Source: CAVVUC01 sp963751395 (lineage in GTDB: Bacteria; Verrucomicrobiota; Verrucomicrobiia; Chthoniobacterales; Chthoniobacteraceae). Taken from it: a stretch of 64,000 nt of DNA. Both the position numbers and the translations under genes were made by a program. Location: the NCBI GenBank assembly GCA_963751395.1, contig CAVVUC010000002.1, positions 1,302,001-1,366,000 on the forward strand. The letters are read 5' to 3'. Shown here one piece after another: positions 17,877 to 26,116 of the stretch; within the stretch, counting starts at the first letter, position 1; every line of letters begins with the position of its first letter. The notes under the pieces are model-generated. The model was given only the letters and a program-made list of their open reading frames with translations. It did no database searches and was not told where the DNA came from.

Positions 17877-18547
17877 GGATTGTCTGGGGTGATTCTGCCG
17901 TCCTTCATTCGGATGCGCCGCGATGTGACTCGGGCGACCTCCTCGCTGTGGGTGACGACTACCATAGTGGTCATGGCGTGAGAAGAAATCTTTTGAAGCA
18001 CGTCGAGCACCTGCCCGGCGTTGGCCGAATCGAGGTTTCCGGTCGGCTCGTCGGCCAGCAAAACCCGGGGCTTATGCACCAGGGCGCGGGCGATCGCCGT
18101 CCGCTGCATTTCGCCGCCACTGAGTTGATGGGGAAAATGCCGCGCCCGGTCGCGGAGGCCGACGAGTTCGATGAGTTCCAGCGCCTGCGGTTCGGCGTTC
18201 GCGAGCGGCGTGCCTTGCAGCAAAAGAGGCAGGGAAACGTTTTCGATCACGGTCATCGTCGGCAGGAGATTGAAAAACTGGAACACGATTCCGAGTTTGT
18301 GCCGGCGGTATTTCGTCAGGTCGGGCTCGGTGGCCGAATGGAGAGGGAGCCCGTCCACGAAAAGCTCGCCGCTCGTCGGCGTGTCGAGTCCACCGATCAA
18401 ATGCATCAGCGTGCTCTTGCCGCACCCGCTCGGCCCTGTGATCGCGACGAACTGGTTCGCGGCTATTTCCAGCGACACGTCGTCAAGCGCCAGCACCGGC
18501 TCCGAGCCGTTGCCGTAAGCGCGTGAAACGTGACGAAGGAGAATCAT
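17873..18547 (-). CDS. LolD/MacB-type ABC transporter ATP-binding protein
   Basis: The 224-residue ATPase carries Walker A GPSGCGKST, the Q-loop in GIVFQFFNLLPTMTV, signature LSGGEMQRTAIARAL, Walker B VLLADEPTGNLD and the H-loop VVVTHSEE. Spacing and wording match the LolD/MacB/FtsE-type group, which powers lipoprotein release, efflux or other envelope extrusion with a LolC/E- or MacB-like permease. No such permease is in the window. The ATG at 18547 has no clear ribosome binding site and abuts an AT-rich heptad repeat. It is first in the lipid A operon and overlaps the next gene by 4 bp (ATGA). Confidence 0.9.
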   Translation of the reverse strand: MILLRHVSRAYGNGSEPVLALDDVSLEIAANQFVAITGPSGCGKSTLMHLIGGLDTPTSGELFVDGLPLHSATEPDLTKYRRHKLGIVFQFFNLLPTMTVIENVSLPLLLQGTPLANAEPQALELIELVGLRDRARHFPHQLSGGEMQRTAIARALVHKPRVLLADEPTGNLDSANAGQVLDVLQKISSHAMTTMVVVTHSEEVARVTSRRIRMKDGRITPDNP

Positions 18548-18550
18548 TCG

Positions 18551-18639
18551 ATTTTGGATTTTGGATTTTGGATTTTAGATTGGGCGGGTGTCGATGCTGC
18601 TCACTGTGAATCCAAAATCCCAAATCCCAAATCCAAAAT
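18551..18639. repeat. Inverted pair of heptanucleotide repeats between divergent genes
   Basis: Copies at 18551-18581 and 18609-18639 are reverse complements at about 27 of 31 positions, separated by 27 bp. They fill the gap between the ABC ATPase and the pseudouridine synthase and run into the 5' end of the latter. A long hairpin or cruciform is possible; the AT-rich arms may also hold both promoters. Confidence 0.7.
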
Positions 18640-19379
18640 GTTTCCGCGTGATCGATGAGTCGGCCGAATGGATCGTCATCGACAAGCCGCCGCACCTGCA
18701 GGTGCATCCGAGCAAGCCCGACGGGTCTTTCACGCTCTGGCACGGGTTGCGCGAGTTGCTCGCATTCGAGATGGTGAACGGCGGCCAGGTATCGATCATC
18801 AACCGCCTCGATCGCGATACGAGCGGTCTTTCGCTCGTTTGCAAAACTGCGGAGGCGGCGCGGAAGTTTTCGCAGCTCATGGAGCGCCGCCTCATTCACA
18901 AGGAGTATCTCGCAATCGTCTGGGGGTGGCCGGCTTGCGATCGCTACGAAATTGACGTCCCGCTCGCACGTAAGGGCGACCACGAGTCGTCGCGGATTTA
19001 TTTGAAGCAGTGCGTGCATCCGTTGGGTACGCCGTCCCGGACGTTCATCGAAGTTGAAAAGCGCTTTCGTTGCGAAACCAGCAACGGCTGCGAATTCAGC
19101 GTGGTGCGCGCGATTCCGGAGACAGGTCGCATGCACCAGATCCGTGTTCACCTGGCGCACATCGGGCATCCCGTCGTCGGCGACAAAATTTACGGTCCGA
19201 ACGAGGAGCACTATCTCGAGTTCATCGAGACCGGCTGGACCCCGGCCCTTGAACGATCGCTTCTGCTGCCGCGCCACGCGTTGCATTCCGCGATGCTGCG
19301 CATCGAAACCGCCAACGTGCAGTCCGAATGGAACTCGCCGCTGCCGCAGGATCTGGCTGCATTCGTGAACGGCGGGTGA
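18594..19379 (+). CDS. RluA-family 23S/tRNA pseudouridine synthase
   Basis: The product is about 261 residues. The catalytic Asp lies in INRLDRDTSGLSLVCKT, the RluA motif II; VIDESAEWIVIDKPPHLQVH is the usual opening strand and substrate loop; and GRMHQIRVHLAHIGHPVVGDKIYG is the conserved C-terminal motif. It isomerises uridine to pseudouridine in structured RNA, with the exact site unknown. The start is unsure: GTG at 18588, ATG at 18594 or a GTG at 18648. The residues between them (NPKSQIPNPK) are translated heptad repeat, so the true protein may begin at 18648, just before the conserved region. Confidence 0.88.
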   Translation: MLLTVNPKSQIPNPKCFRVIDESAEWIVIDKPPHLQVHPSKPDGSFTLWHGLRELLAFEMVNGGQVSIINRLDRDTSGLSLVCKTAEAARKFSQLMERRLIHKEYLAIVWGWPACDRYEIDVPLARKGDHESSRIYLKQCVHPLGTPSRTFIEVEKRFRCETSNGCEFSVVRAIPETGRMHQIRVHLAHIGHPVVGDKIYGPNEEHYLEFIETGWTPALERSLLLPRHALHSAMLRIETANVQSEWNSPLPQDLAAFVNGG

Positions 19380-19516
19380 GCGGGAAAGCATTTGGCGGCC
19401 GGGCGCTCTGGCGATTGCACAGAAACCGCGCAGCGGAATGAATCAGCCATCAGGTCGCCAAATGCCCGCCTCACTTTGAACTTTGAACTCGCAAGGGCTC
19501 GCTCTAACCTTGCGCC

Positions 19517-20401
19517 ATGAATCGCCAAGGCAGATGCACGAACCGCGCGGGATGCATGCTCGCATTTCGCAACGAAATCACGACGGTGACGGACGGTGAG
19601 TTCGTCTGCCCCGAGTGCCATCGGCCCCTCGAGCCGGTCGGCGGTGAGGAGAAGTCGCAGCCTGCCAGGAAAATCGTATCCGGTTTTGTCGGGGTGCTGC
19701 TTTTTGTGGCGATCGTGTTCGTGACCTGGCTCGTCCTCACGCAGGCCCGGCTGCGGCATTCCGCGCCGCCGCCCCAACCCGTCGCCAACGAAAGCGCAAC
19801 GCAGGCCGCTCAGGGGTCGAAACCCGCTCAGCAGCCGCAACCCGCAGCCACTCCGATGACCGCCGTGACACCCGCGCCTGTTGCTGGCGAAGAAGTTCCG
19901 CCAGCCGCCCCGGTCGCCGAAGCAGCGCCAAACCTCGACCTGCGCGCCGAGCAAAACCGCCAGGTGAAAACCGAAGTCCTCAAGCGCATCGACTTGATGC
20001 CGACGATCTCCGGCGAAAACAAAGACAAACTCTACGTCAGCGTCGAGCGCGCCCGGCAGATGGGCCGGATCGTCACAATCCCGTTTGGCAAAGGGAGCAC
20101 CGCGCTCGCCGCCCCCGATGTTGAAAAGCTCAAGGAGCAAATCCATTCGCAGCAGCTCCAGCAATTGCTCCAGGACCCGACCTGCGTCTTTGTCATCCTC
20201 GGATTCGCCGATCCGAAGGGCGACGAGAAAACGAATCTCCGCATCTCGGACGAGCGCGCCCGGAACGTGTTGCACGCGCTCCGTGACCGCTGCGGCGTCA
20301 TCAACCTGATGCACACGGTCGCGATGGGCGGCTCCACGCTTCTTGACGCGCAGGGCCTGGAAAAAAATCGCGCCGTGGAAGTCTGGGCCGTGTTGCCGTA
20401 G
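19517..20401 (+). CDS. Zinc-ribbon, single-TM, OmpA/MotB-like C-terminal domain protein
   Basis: The 294-residue protein has three parts. Residues 1-40 hold two Cys pairs (CTNRAGC and CPECHRPLEP), a likely cytoplasmic zinc ribbon. Residues 52-75 (KIVSGFVGVLLFVAIVFVTW) form one membrane helix. After a Pro/Ala/Gln linker (about 80-150), the C-terminal domain resembles OmpA/MotB peptidoglycan-binding modules, with FVILGFADPKGDEKTN, ISDERARNVLHAL and GLEKNRAVEVW. The topology would link a cytoplasmic metal knuckle to the cell wall. It stands 64 bp before the FHA-ABC exporter gene on the same strand, so a joint role is possible but unproven. Confidence 0.72.
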   Translation: MNRQGRCTNRAGCMLAFRNEITTVTDGEFVCPECHRPLEPVGGEEKSQPARKIVSGFVGVLLFVAIVFVTWLVLTQARLRHSAPPPQPVANESATQAAQGSKPAQQPQPAATPMTAVTPAPVAGEEVPPAAPVAEAAPNLDLRAEQNRQVKTEVLKRIDLMPTISGENKDKLYVSVERARQMGRIVTIPFGKGSTALAAPDVEKLKEQIHSQQLQQLLQDPTCVFVILGFADPKGDEKTNLRISDERARNVLHALRDRCGVINLMHTVAMGGSTLLDAQGLEKNRAVEVWAVLP

Positions 20402-20464
20402 CGGGAGATGAGCGGGAAACAGAAGCGCATGACAGCACGCACATTCTTGTTTCGTCATTTGTAA

Positions 20465-22726
20465 ATGTCCGCCGCCTATCTCGCCGTCGCTGCCGGTCTG
20501 CCGTTCCAGGTGTTCGAGATCAAGCGCGGCGTCTCGATCGCCGGCCGCTCACCGGACGTCGATCTCGTCCTGAACCATCTCGAAGTCTCGCGCCGCCACA
20601 GCCAGATCGTGTGGGACGGAGCGGCCTGTCACGTCGAGGATTTGAAAAGCCATTGGGGCACAAAGATCGATGGCGTTCGCATCCCGGGCCGGACGGAATT
20701 GCGCCCCGGCGCAAAGCTCTCCGTCGGGCCGGTTTTGCTGCTCTTCGCGGTCGGCCAGCCGCCCTCCGAGGGCGACGTGAAAAGCCTCGCGCCGGCATCG
20801 GGCGAAAATGATTCCCCGTTGCTGGCGCTCGTCGGCGGACGGAAGGTCGAGCGCATCAATCTGAGCGATGGGCTTATCCTCGGGCGTGGCGACGATGCGG
20901 GCGTCGTGCTGCAAGCTCCCTCTGTGTCGCGCCAGCACGCGCAGATTCAGCAGAACGCGGTCGGCTTCCGATTGATCGATCTGCGCAGCTCGGCAGGCTC
21001 GTTTGTGAACGGTCATCGGTTCGACGAGCACGACCTGACGATCGGCGACCGGTTGCAGATCGGGCCGTTCTTTTTTCAATTCGACGGAAGTCATTTCAAT
21101 GTCGTCAGCGATGTCTCCGGTGGCACGATCGAGGCGCGCGACGTCTGCTCGCGTTCGCCGCGAGTCGTGATGCTCGACCGCGTGAGCTTCCGGGTTCCGG
21201 CGTGCCGGTTTGCCGGAATCATCGGGCCGAGCGGGGCGGGGAAGTCGTCGCTGCTTGGCGCGTTGAGCGGGCTGCGCCGGCCCGATTCCGGGAGCGTGCT
21301 CGTCGATGGCCTCGATGTTTACGCGAGCGGAGAGGTGCGCAGTGCATTTGGTTTCGTGCCGCAGGAGGACATCGTTCATCCCGAGCTCACGGTGTCCGAG
21401 GCGCTGCTGTTCGCCGCGCAACTCCGTCTGCCGGATGGCACGCCGCGCTTCGAATTGCAGAAGCTCATCATTCAAACCATGAAGCAACTCGGCCTGCGCG
21501 ACTTCGCCAACGCGCCTGTCGCGAAGCTCTCCGGCGGCCAGCGCAAGCGCGTGAGCGTCGGCGTGGAGTTGCTCGCAAAACCGCCGATCCTTTTTCTCGA
21601 CGAGCCATCGAGCGGACTCGATCCCGCGACGGAGTTCAAGCTCATGGAGTTGCTGCGCGCCCTGGCCGACACCGGCTGCACGATCGTCTGCACGACGCAC
21701 GTGATGGAGAACGTCTATCTCATGGATCAACTCGTCGTGATGTTTGGCGGGCGGCTCGTGTTCAGCGGCTCGCCGCATGAGACGCGCGATCATTTCGGCG
21801 TGCAGCGCCTCACCGCGCTCTACGAGAAGCTCGAGGAAAATCCGCCGGCGACATGGAATGACGAAGGCGTGTCGAGCGGCGTTCCTCTCTCAGCGCAATC
21901 CAAAATCCAAAATCCAAAATCCAAAATCCTCGCCCTGCCCGTTCTTCTGCGGAGGCAGTTTGCGATCCTTCGCTCGGATGTGAAAAACTTCGCGATCCTT
22001 CTCGGCGAGCCGCTGCTCATCGCGGCGCTCGTCTCGTGGGCGACCGACGATGCCTCGCTCGCCCTGTTCTTTGCGTATGTCGCGACGCTCTGGTTCGGAT
22101 GCAGCAACGCCGCCCAGGAGATCGTGAAGGAGATCCCGATCTATCGGCGCGAGCGGATCGTCGGGGTCGGGCGACACGCTTATCTCGCGAGCAAGTTCAT
22201 TTTTCTCGGCGCGATCACGGCGATGCAGGCCGCGATTTTGTATCTCGCGCTTCAGCTTTTCGAGCGCGGGCTTGATGGTTCGGTTGTGTGGCAGGGTCTT
22301 GGTCTGGCTGGCATCGCCATCGCATCGGTCGGCATCGGCGCCGCGATCTCGTCGCTGGCGCGCACGGTGATGCAGGCGGTGCTCATCGTTCCGATCATTC
22401 TCATTCCGCTCATCCTTTTCTCGGGCCATCCGGTGCCGGTGAATGAGATGAAGCCCGCTGTGCTGGCCGTGAGCGAGGTGATGCCGACGTTCGCATCGCA
22501 GACCATGATGGACGCGAGTTTCCTGTGGCGGAAAAAGATCGAGCACGAGTCGCTGTCGCAGCATTGGACTTCGTTCCGGAATCTGAATCGCGACAAGGAT
22601 TTGAAAACGGGAGACGTCTTCACGCGCACTGGTCCCGGAATCTTCGCGATGCTCACGCAAGCAATCTGGACGGTGGTGACTTACTTCGTTGCATTCTTCG
22701 CCCTGCGTGCGCGGGAGAGCAGCTGA
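20465..22726 (+). CDS. ABC-2 type exporter with two N-terminal FHA domains
   Basis: The 753-residue half-transporter has FHA domain 1 (about residues 5-95, GRSPDVDLVLNHLEVSRRHS), FHA domain 2 (about 120-205, GRGDDAGVVLQAPSVSRQHA), an ABC ATPase (about 220-450: GPSGAGKSSLLGALSG, LSGGQRKRVSVGVELL, LFLDEPSSGLDPAT) and an ABC-2 membrane domain of about six helices (500-750). The order NBD then TMD is as in ABCG proteins. FHA domains bind phosphothreonine, so assembly or activity may respond to a Ser/Thr kinase, although none is in the window. Substrate is unknown. The linker between ATPase and membrane part contains AQSKIQNPKSKILALP, a translated heptad repeat. Confidence 0.92.
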   Translation: MSAAYLAVAAGLPFQVFEIKRGVSIAGRSPDVDLVLNHLEVSRRHSQIVWDGAACHVEDLKSHWGTKIDGVRIPGRTELRPGAKLSVGPVLLLFAVGQPPSEGDVKSLAPASGENDSPLLALVGGRKVERINLSDGLILGRGDDAGVVLQAPSVSRQHAQIQQNAVGFRLIDLRSSAGSFVNGHRFDEHDLTIGDRLQIGPFFFQFDGSHFNVVSDVSGGTIEARDVCSRSPRVVMLDRVSFRVPACRFAGIIGPSGAGKSSLLGALSGLRRPDSGSVLVDGLDVYASGEVRSAFGFVPQEDIVHPELTVSEALLFAAQLRLPDGTPRFELQKLIIQTMKQLGLRDFANAPVAKLSGGQRKRVSVGVELLAKPPILFLDEPSSGLDPATEFKLMELLRALADTGCTIVCTTHVMENVYLMDQLVVMFGGRLVFSGSPHETRDHFGVQRLTALYEKLEENPPATWNDEGVSSGVPLSAQSKIQNPKSKILALPVLLRRQFAILRSDVKNFAILLGEPLLIAALVSWATDDASLALFFAYVATLWFGCSNAAQEIVKEIPIYRRERIVGVGRHAYLASKFIFLGAITAMQAAILYLALQLFERGLDGSVVWQGLGLAGIAIASVGIGAAISSLARTVMQAVLIVPIILIPLILFSGHPVPVNEMKPAVLAVSEVMPTFASQTMMDASFLWRKKIEHESLSQHWTSFRNLNRDKDLKTGDVFTRTGPGIFAMLTQAIWTVVTYFVAFFALRARESS
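21897..21930 (+). repeat. Heptanucleotide repeat inside the FHA-ABC exporter gene
   Basis: Four near-perfect copies of the TCCAAAA unit lie in frame in the linker between ATPase and membrane domain, giving repeated SKIQNPK residues around position 480. Same unit as at 2028 and 18551-18639. Confidence 0.8.
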
Positions 22727-22747
22727 ATCGCGCGACACCGGTTGCTG

Positions 22748-22902
22748 CCGGGTAGCGCACGCGGCTCGCGTGCTCTTTGAGGCGGCCCGCCTCAAAAATC
22801 GGGGGCCGGGCGGAATTCAGGTGACGCGTTCTGGATTCAAACTCCGCGCAGTGTCGGCGGCGGGCCGCCGCCAACGGCACGCGAGCCGCGTGCGCTACCC
22901 GG
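22748..22902. repeat. Palindromic intergenic element, family A copy 1
   Basis: Two 26-bp arms (22748-22773 and 22877-22902) are perfect reverse complements around a 103-bp centre that itself has hairpins (TTGAGGCGGCCCGCCTCAA and a GGCGGCGGGCCGCCGCC-like stem). It fills most of the gap between the exporter and the convergent cyclase gene. A related element with matching arm sequence is at 32572-32735. No transposase is present. Confidence 0.9.
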
Positions 22903-22933
22903 AACCATTCTCCTTTCGCGCGGGCATTAGTAG

Positions 22934-23845
22934 TTACTCAGTCAGCCCGAATACCCGCACGAGTTGCTTTTTGCCCCGAAGCTCCTGCTCGCCGAGATCG
23001 ACGAGAGCGCTCGTGTCGGTCAGCGACGACGTGAAGTCCTGCGACATTGCGAGGCGCTGATTCAGACTCTTCATCACCGATTCGAGCCGGAACACGGTGT
23101 TCACCGCGTCGCCGATGATCGTCGCATCGCGCTCGGCGACCAGGCCGACGTTCCCGCAGGTCACGCGCCCGAAATGCAACGCCACCGCGATGCGGAACGG
23201 CTCGCCCGCGCCCGGCCAGCGACGCGACTTCGCGATTTGCAGCAACTGCTTTCCGACCTCGAATGCCGTGTTACATGCGCCGCCCGGCCCGTCGGCGGCG
23301 AGCCAGTAGGCGAGCACCGCGTCGCCGATGAACTTGTCCACCGTGCCGCCGTTGTTCTGAATCAAATTACCCGATTCCCGGAACCACTCGCCGAGTGTCT
23401 GCGCGAGTTGTTCGCCGGGGAGTTTCTCCGCCATCGTGCTCGATCCGCGCACATCGCACACCAGCATCGCAACCTCGCGTGTCGCATCGTGCGCGCCGCC
23501 CATGCTGCCCGCGATCGTGACCTCCAGATGCTCGCCGGACACGTCGTCCTGCTCCTGCTCGAAGATGAGTTCGTTGTTGGCGATGCGAATGCGCGCGCCG
23601 TTTTCCAGCGTGCGCGGAAGCACGACGCGCTGGTCGTTGACGAACGTCCCGTTGCGACTGCCGAGGTCGATGATCTGGTATTGGTATCCGTTGTGACACC
23701 GGATGATCGCATGCTGGCGCGACACCAGCGGGCTGAAGTTCAGACAGACGGTGTTTTCGCGCGTTCGACCGATCGTTGCCGTGTTCCCGATCGTCACCTC
23801 GAACGGCTCCGCCTCGGCGGGTATGACTCGAATTTTGGTTCCCAT
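22934..23845 (-). CDS. FHA domain class III adenylate/guanylate cyclase
   Basis: The product is about 303 residues from the ATG at 23845 (MGTKIRVIPAEAEPFEV). The open frame extends 49 codons upstream through a region with a GCCACAGAG inverted repeat (23907 and 23967) that looks intergenic. An N-terminal FHA domain has GRTRENTVCLNFSPLVSRQH and LGSRNGTFVND; a class III cyclase domain has VAMLVCDVRGSSTMAEKL (metal Asp), VDKFIGDAVLAYW (second metal Asp) and ERDATIIGDAVNTVFRLES (Asn/Arg transition-state site). It would make cAMP or cGMP in the cytoplasm, gated by binding to a phosphothreonine partner. It is convergent with the FHA-ABC exporter. Confidence 0.92.
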   Translation of the reverse strand: MGTKIRVIPAEAEPFEVTIGNTATIGRTRENTVCLNFSPLVSRQHAIIRCHNGYQYQIIDLGSRNGTFVNDQRVVLPRTLENGARIRIANNELIFEQEQDDVSGEHLEVTIAGSMGGAHDATREVAMLVCDVRGSSTMAEKLPGEQLAQTLGEWFRESGNLIQNNGGTVDKFIGDAVLAYWLAADGPGGACNTAFEVGKQLLQIAKSRRWPGAGEPFRIAVALHFGRVTCGNVGLVAERDATIIGDAVNTVFRLESVMKSLNQRLAMSQDFTSSLTDTSALVDLGEQELRGKKQLVRVFGLTE

Positions 23846-24039
23846 TTTTGAAAAGAGGACGAGTGGATAACACAACCGGCGCGGTTTGTCAGGTGCCGTG
23901 AATTGAGCCACAGAGTTCACCGGGATTTCGGAGATCAGGGAAGACAAAGGCATCGCCTCGGTTTCCTCTGTGGCGTTCAGGATTGTCTCCACAAAATCCG
24001 TTGCGCCGGAAATCCCCAGCCCCTAACTTCCCGCTCGCC

Positions 24040-25251
24040 ATGATCGCCCTTGAAAATCTTCCCGACGCCCACGGCCATTTCGGTGCCTACGGCGGCATGT
24101 TCGTTCCCGAGACGCTGATGACCGCCCTCAACGATCTCACCGCCGAATACGCCAGGGCGCGCGTGGACGGAACTTTCCAGGCCGAGCTCGCCCATCTCCT
24201 CGCCAACTTTGCCGGACGCCCGACGCCGCTTTATTTTGCCGAACGCCTCACCGGTGCGCTCGGCGGCGCGAAGATTTACCTCAAGCGGGAGGACCTGCTC
24301 CACACCGGCGCGCACAAGATCAACAACGCCCTCGGCCAGATCCTCCTCGCCAAGCGCATGGGCAAACGCCGCATCATCGCCGAGACGGGTGCGGGCCAGC
24401 ACGGCGTTGCCACCGCCACCGTCGCCGCGCGGTTCGGCTTCGAGTGCGTCATCTACATGGGCGCAGTGGATATGGAGCGGCAGGCCCTCAACGTCACCCG
24501 CATGAACCTTCTCGGCGCGCGCGTCGTTCCCGTCACCGCCGGGCAGGCCACGCTGAAGGAGGCCATCAACGAAGCCATGCGCGACTGGGTCACCAATGTC
24601 CGCACCACGCATTACATCCTCGGCTCCGCGCTCGGCTCGCATCCGTATCCGATGATGGTCCGCGATTTTCACCGGGTCATCGGTGTGGAGGCGCGGCGGC
24701 AGATTTTGGAAAAAGAAAAGCGTCTGCCTGATCTACTCGTTGCGTGCGTCGGCGGCGGGAGCAATGCCATCGGGCTTTTCCATCCGTTCCTCAACGACGA
24801 AGGCGTCCGCATGATCGGCGTCGAGGCTGGTGGACGCGGCATTCACCTTGGCGACCACGCCGCGCGTTTCCAGGGCGGCAAACTCGGCGTGCTCCAAGGC
24901 ACCAAGACCTATCTTCTCGCCGACGACAACGGCCAGATCCAGCTAACCCATTCCGTTTCCGCCGGGCTGGACTACGCCGCCATCGGCCCCGAGCACAGCT
25001 ACCTGCGCGACCAGGGCCGGATCGAATACGACTACGCGACCGACGACGAAGCCCTGCGCGCCTTTCAGGACCTTGCGCGCCTCGAAGGCATCATCCCCGC
25101 GCTCGAATCCGCCCATGCCATCGCCTACGTTACAAAAGTCGCACCCGGTCTGCCGATGGACCAGATCATCATCGTGAATCTCTCAGGCCGCGGCGACAAG
25201 GACGTGCAGCAAGTCGCGGCCATTTTGAAAGCACCGTCCGCTTGCGGATGA
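24040..25251 (+). CDS. trpB: Tryptophan synthase beta chain
   Basis: The 403-residue enzyme condenses indole with serine to give tryptophan, using PLP on Lys93 (LLHTGAHKINNALGQ). The phosphate-binding loop CVGGGSNAIGLFHPF, ETGAGQHGVA and the C-terminal IIVNLSGRGDKDV are all typical. The open frame starts 19 codons earlier, but the ATG at 24040 begins the conserved N terminus (MIALENLPDAHGHFGAYGGM). No trpA is adjacent, so the alpha subunit must be elsewhere. Its last 69 bases overlap the antisense end of vapC; the terminal residues KAPSACG are not conserved in the family and may be part of the same junction. Confidence 0.96.
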   Translation: MIALENLPDAHGHFGAYGGMFVPETLMTALNDLTAEYARARVDGTFQAELAHLLANFAGRPTPLYFAERLTGALGGAKIYLKREDLLHTGAHKINNALGQILLAKRMGKRRIIAETGAGQHGVATATVAARFGFECVIYMGAVDMERQALNVTRMNLLGARVVPVTAGQATLKEAINEAMRDWVTNVRTTHYILGSALGSHPYPMMVRDFHRVIGVEARRQILEKEKRLPDLLVACVGGGSNAIGLFHPFLNDEGVRMIGVEAGGRGIHLGDHAARFQGGKLGVLQGTKTYLLADDNGQIQLTHSVSAGLDYAAIGPEHSYLRDQGRIEYDYATDDEALRAFQDLARLEGIIPALESAHAIAYVTKVAPGLPMDQIIIVNLSGRGDKDVQQVAAILKAPSACG

Positions 25252-25596
25252 ACGCCCTCGTGGTTTGGCTGACGTCGCGGCATGAGCGGCCACCAGAAAA
25301 TCGGGCAGGAACGTTTTGCGGGGTCCGCCTTCGTTGCGGTAGGTGCGAAAAATCTTTCCCGCGAGGAGCGAGGCTTCTTCGGTAAAAGGACTGTGCCTGA
25401 GATCGATGCTCCGAAGCGCCTTGCGACACGCATCATCGGATGGAAAAAAGGAGCGGACTTCCGCGAACACCACGGACGAGACAAGCAGCGCCGCCGTCTC
25501 CGATGCCGATTGCAGGCACTCGAGCCAGCCCTCGCTCTTCGGCTCGCCCTTGAAGATCGCCAGCAGGACCGACGTATCGACCGCCACCGCGCTCAT
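25183..25596 (-). CDS. vapC: VapC-like PIN-domain toxin with altered C terminus
   Basis: The 137-residue PIN-domain ribonuclease has Asp7 (VAVDTSVLL), Glu46 (VVFAEVRSFF) and the third acidic site in LPDFLVAAHAATSAK. After that point a normal VapC has a strand with a fourth Asp (TRDxGFY type). Here the sequence changes to Arg/Ser-rich residues (KPRGRSSASGRCFQ) and runs antisense into the trpB 3' end. The end therefore looks lost and replaced by read-through, and the toxin may be inactive. Other frames of the same stretch do not restore the motif. It overlaps the antitoxin gene by 4 bp. Confidence 0.8.
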   Translation of the reverse strand: MSAVAVDTSVLLAIFKGEPKSEGWLECLQSASETAALLVSSVVFAEVRSFFPSDDACRKALRSIDLRHSPFTEEASLLAGKIFRTYRNEGGPRKTFLPDFLVAAHAATSAKPRGRSSASGRCFQNGRDLLHVLVAAA

Positions 25597-25859
25597 GCCC
25601 GTTTCCCCTTCATGCGTTTCGGCGGCAATTCCACCGGCCCGCGCAGATCATCCAGCAATTCCTTCACGCTGCGCCCGGCCAGTTCCTTTTTCAGACAACC
25701 GAGGACACCGGGCGGCTTGGTGCGATCCACGACCTTTCGCAGGCGAATGCCATCGGGTGTGGCCACGAAATCGACTTCCGATCCCGGCTCGATGCCGAAC
25801 TTGTCCCGCAACTCTTTCGGGATCGTGATCTGCCCTTTTGTCGTGAAGAGTGCTTTCAT
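25593..25859 (-). CDS. vapB: AbrB/SpoVT-type antitoxin (VapB)
   Basis: The 88-residue protein opens with the swapped-hairpin DNA-binding fold: MKALFTTKGQITIPKELRDK, then FGIEPGSEVDFVATPDGIRL. The C-terminal half (SVKELLDDLRGPVELPPKR) would bind and neutralise the PIN toxin. Such antitoxins repress their own operon as complexes with the toxin. The stop overlaps the vapC start by 4 bp. Its integrity contrasts with the eroded toxin. Confidence 0.88.
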   Translation of the reverse strand: MKALFTTKGQITIPKELRDKFGIEPGSEVDFVATPDGIRLRKVVDRTKPPGVLGCLKKELAGRSVKELLDDLRGPVELPPKRMKGKRA

Positions 25860-26116
25860 GGGGTCGGTGTAAGAATGCGGAGTAAGAACAACAAGTCATA
25901 CCTTCCCGATCACATGAAAAGATGATACTCGTGCTGCAAAGGAGAAGGCGTCCCGACCCAGCGCAAAATGGAGCCGACGGTGCGCGCCGCTGAAATCATG
26001 TCGAACTGTTCGGGAACCCGGCACCGCATCTGCCGGATTGAATGGCGCCCGCGTCCCGGTCACAGTGAGGGAGCCTGGCGAACACTAAAAACCACAGGCG
26101 GCACTTTTAAGACCTT

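Noticed and set aside
23846..23992. N-terminal extension of the FHA-cyclase by 49 residues
   Set aside because: The extension is encoded by DNA with a GCCACAGAG inverted repeat, overlaps the divergent trpB leader and has no conserved feature; the ATG at 23845 starts the FHA-bearing protein.
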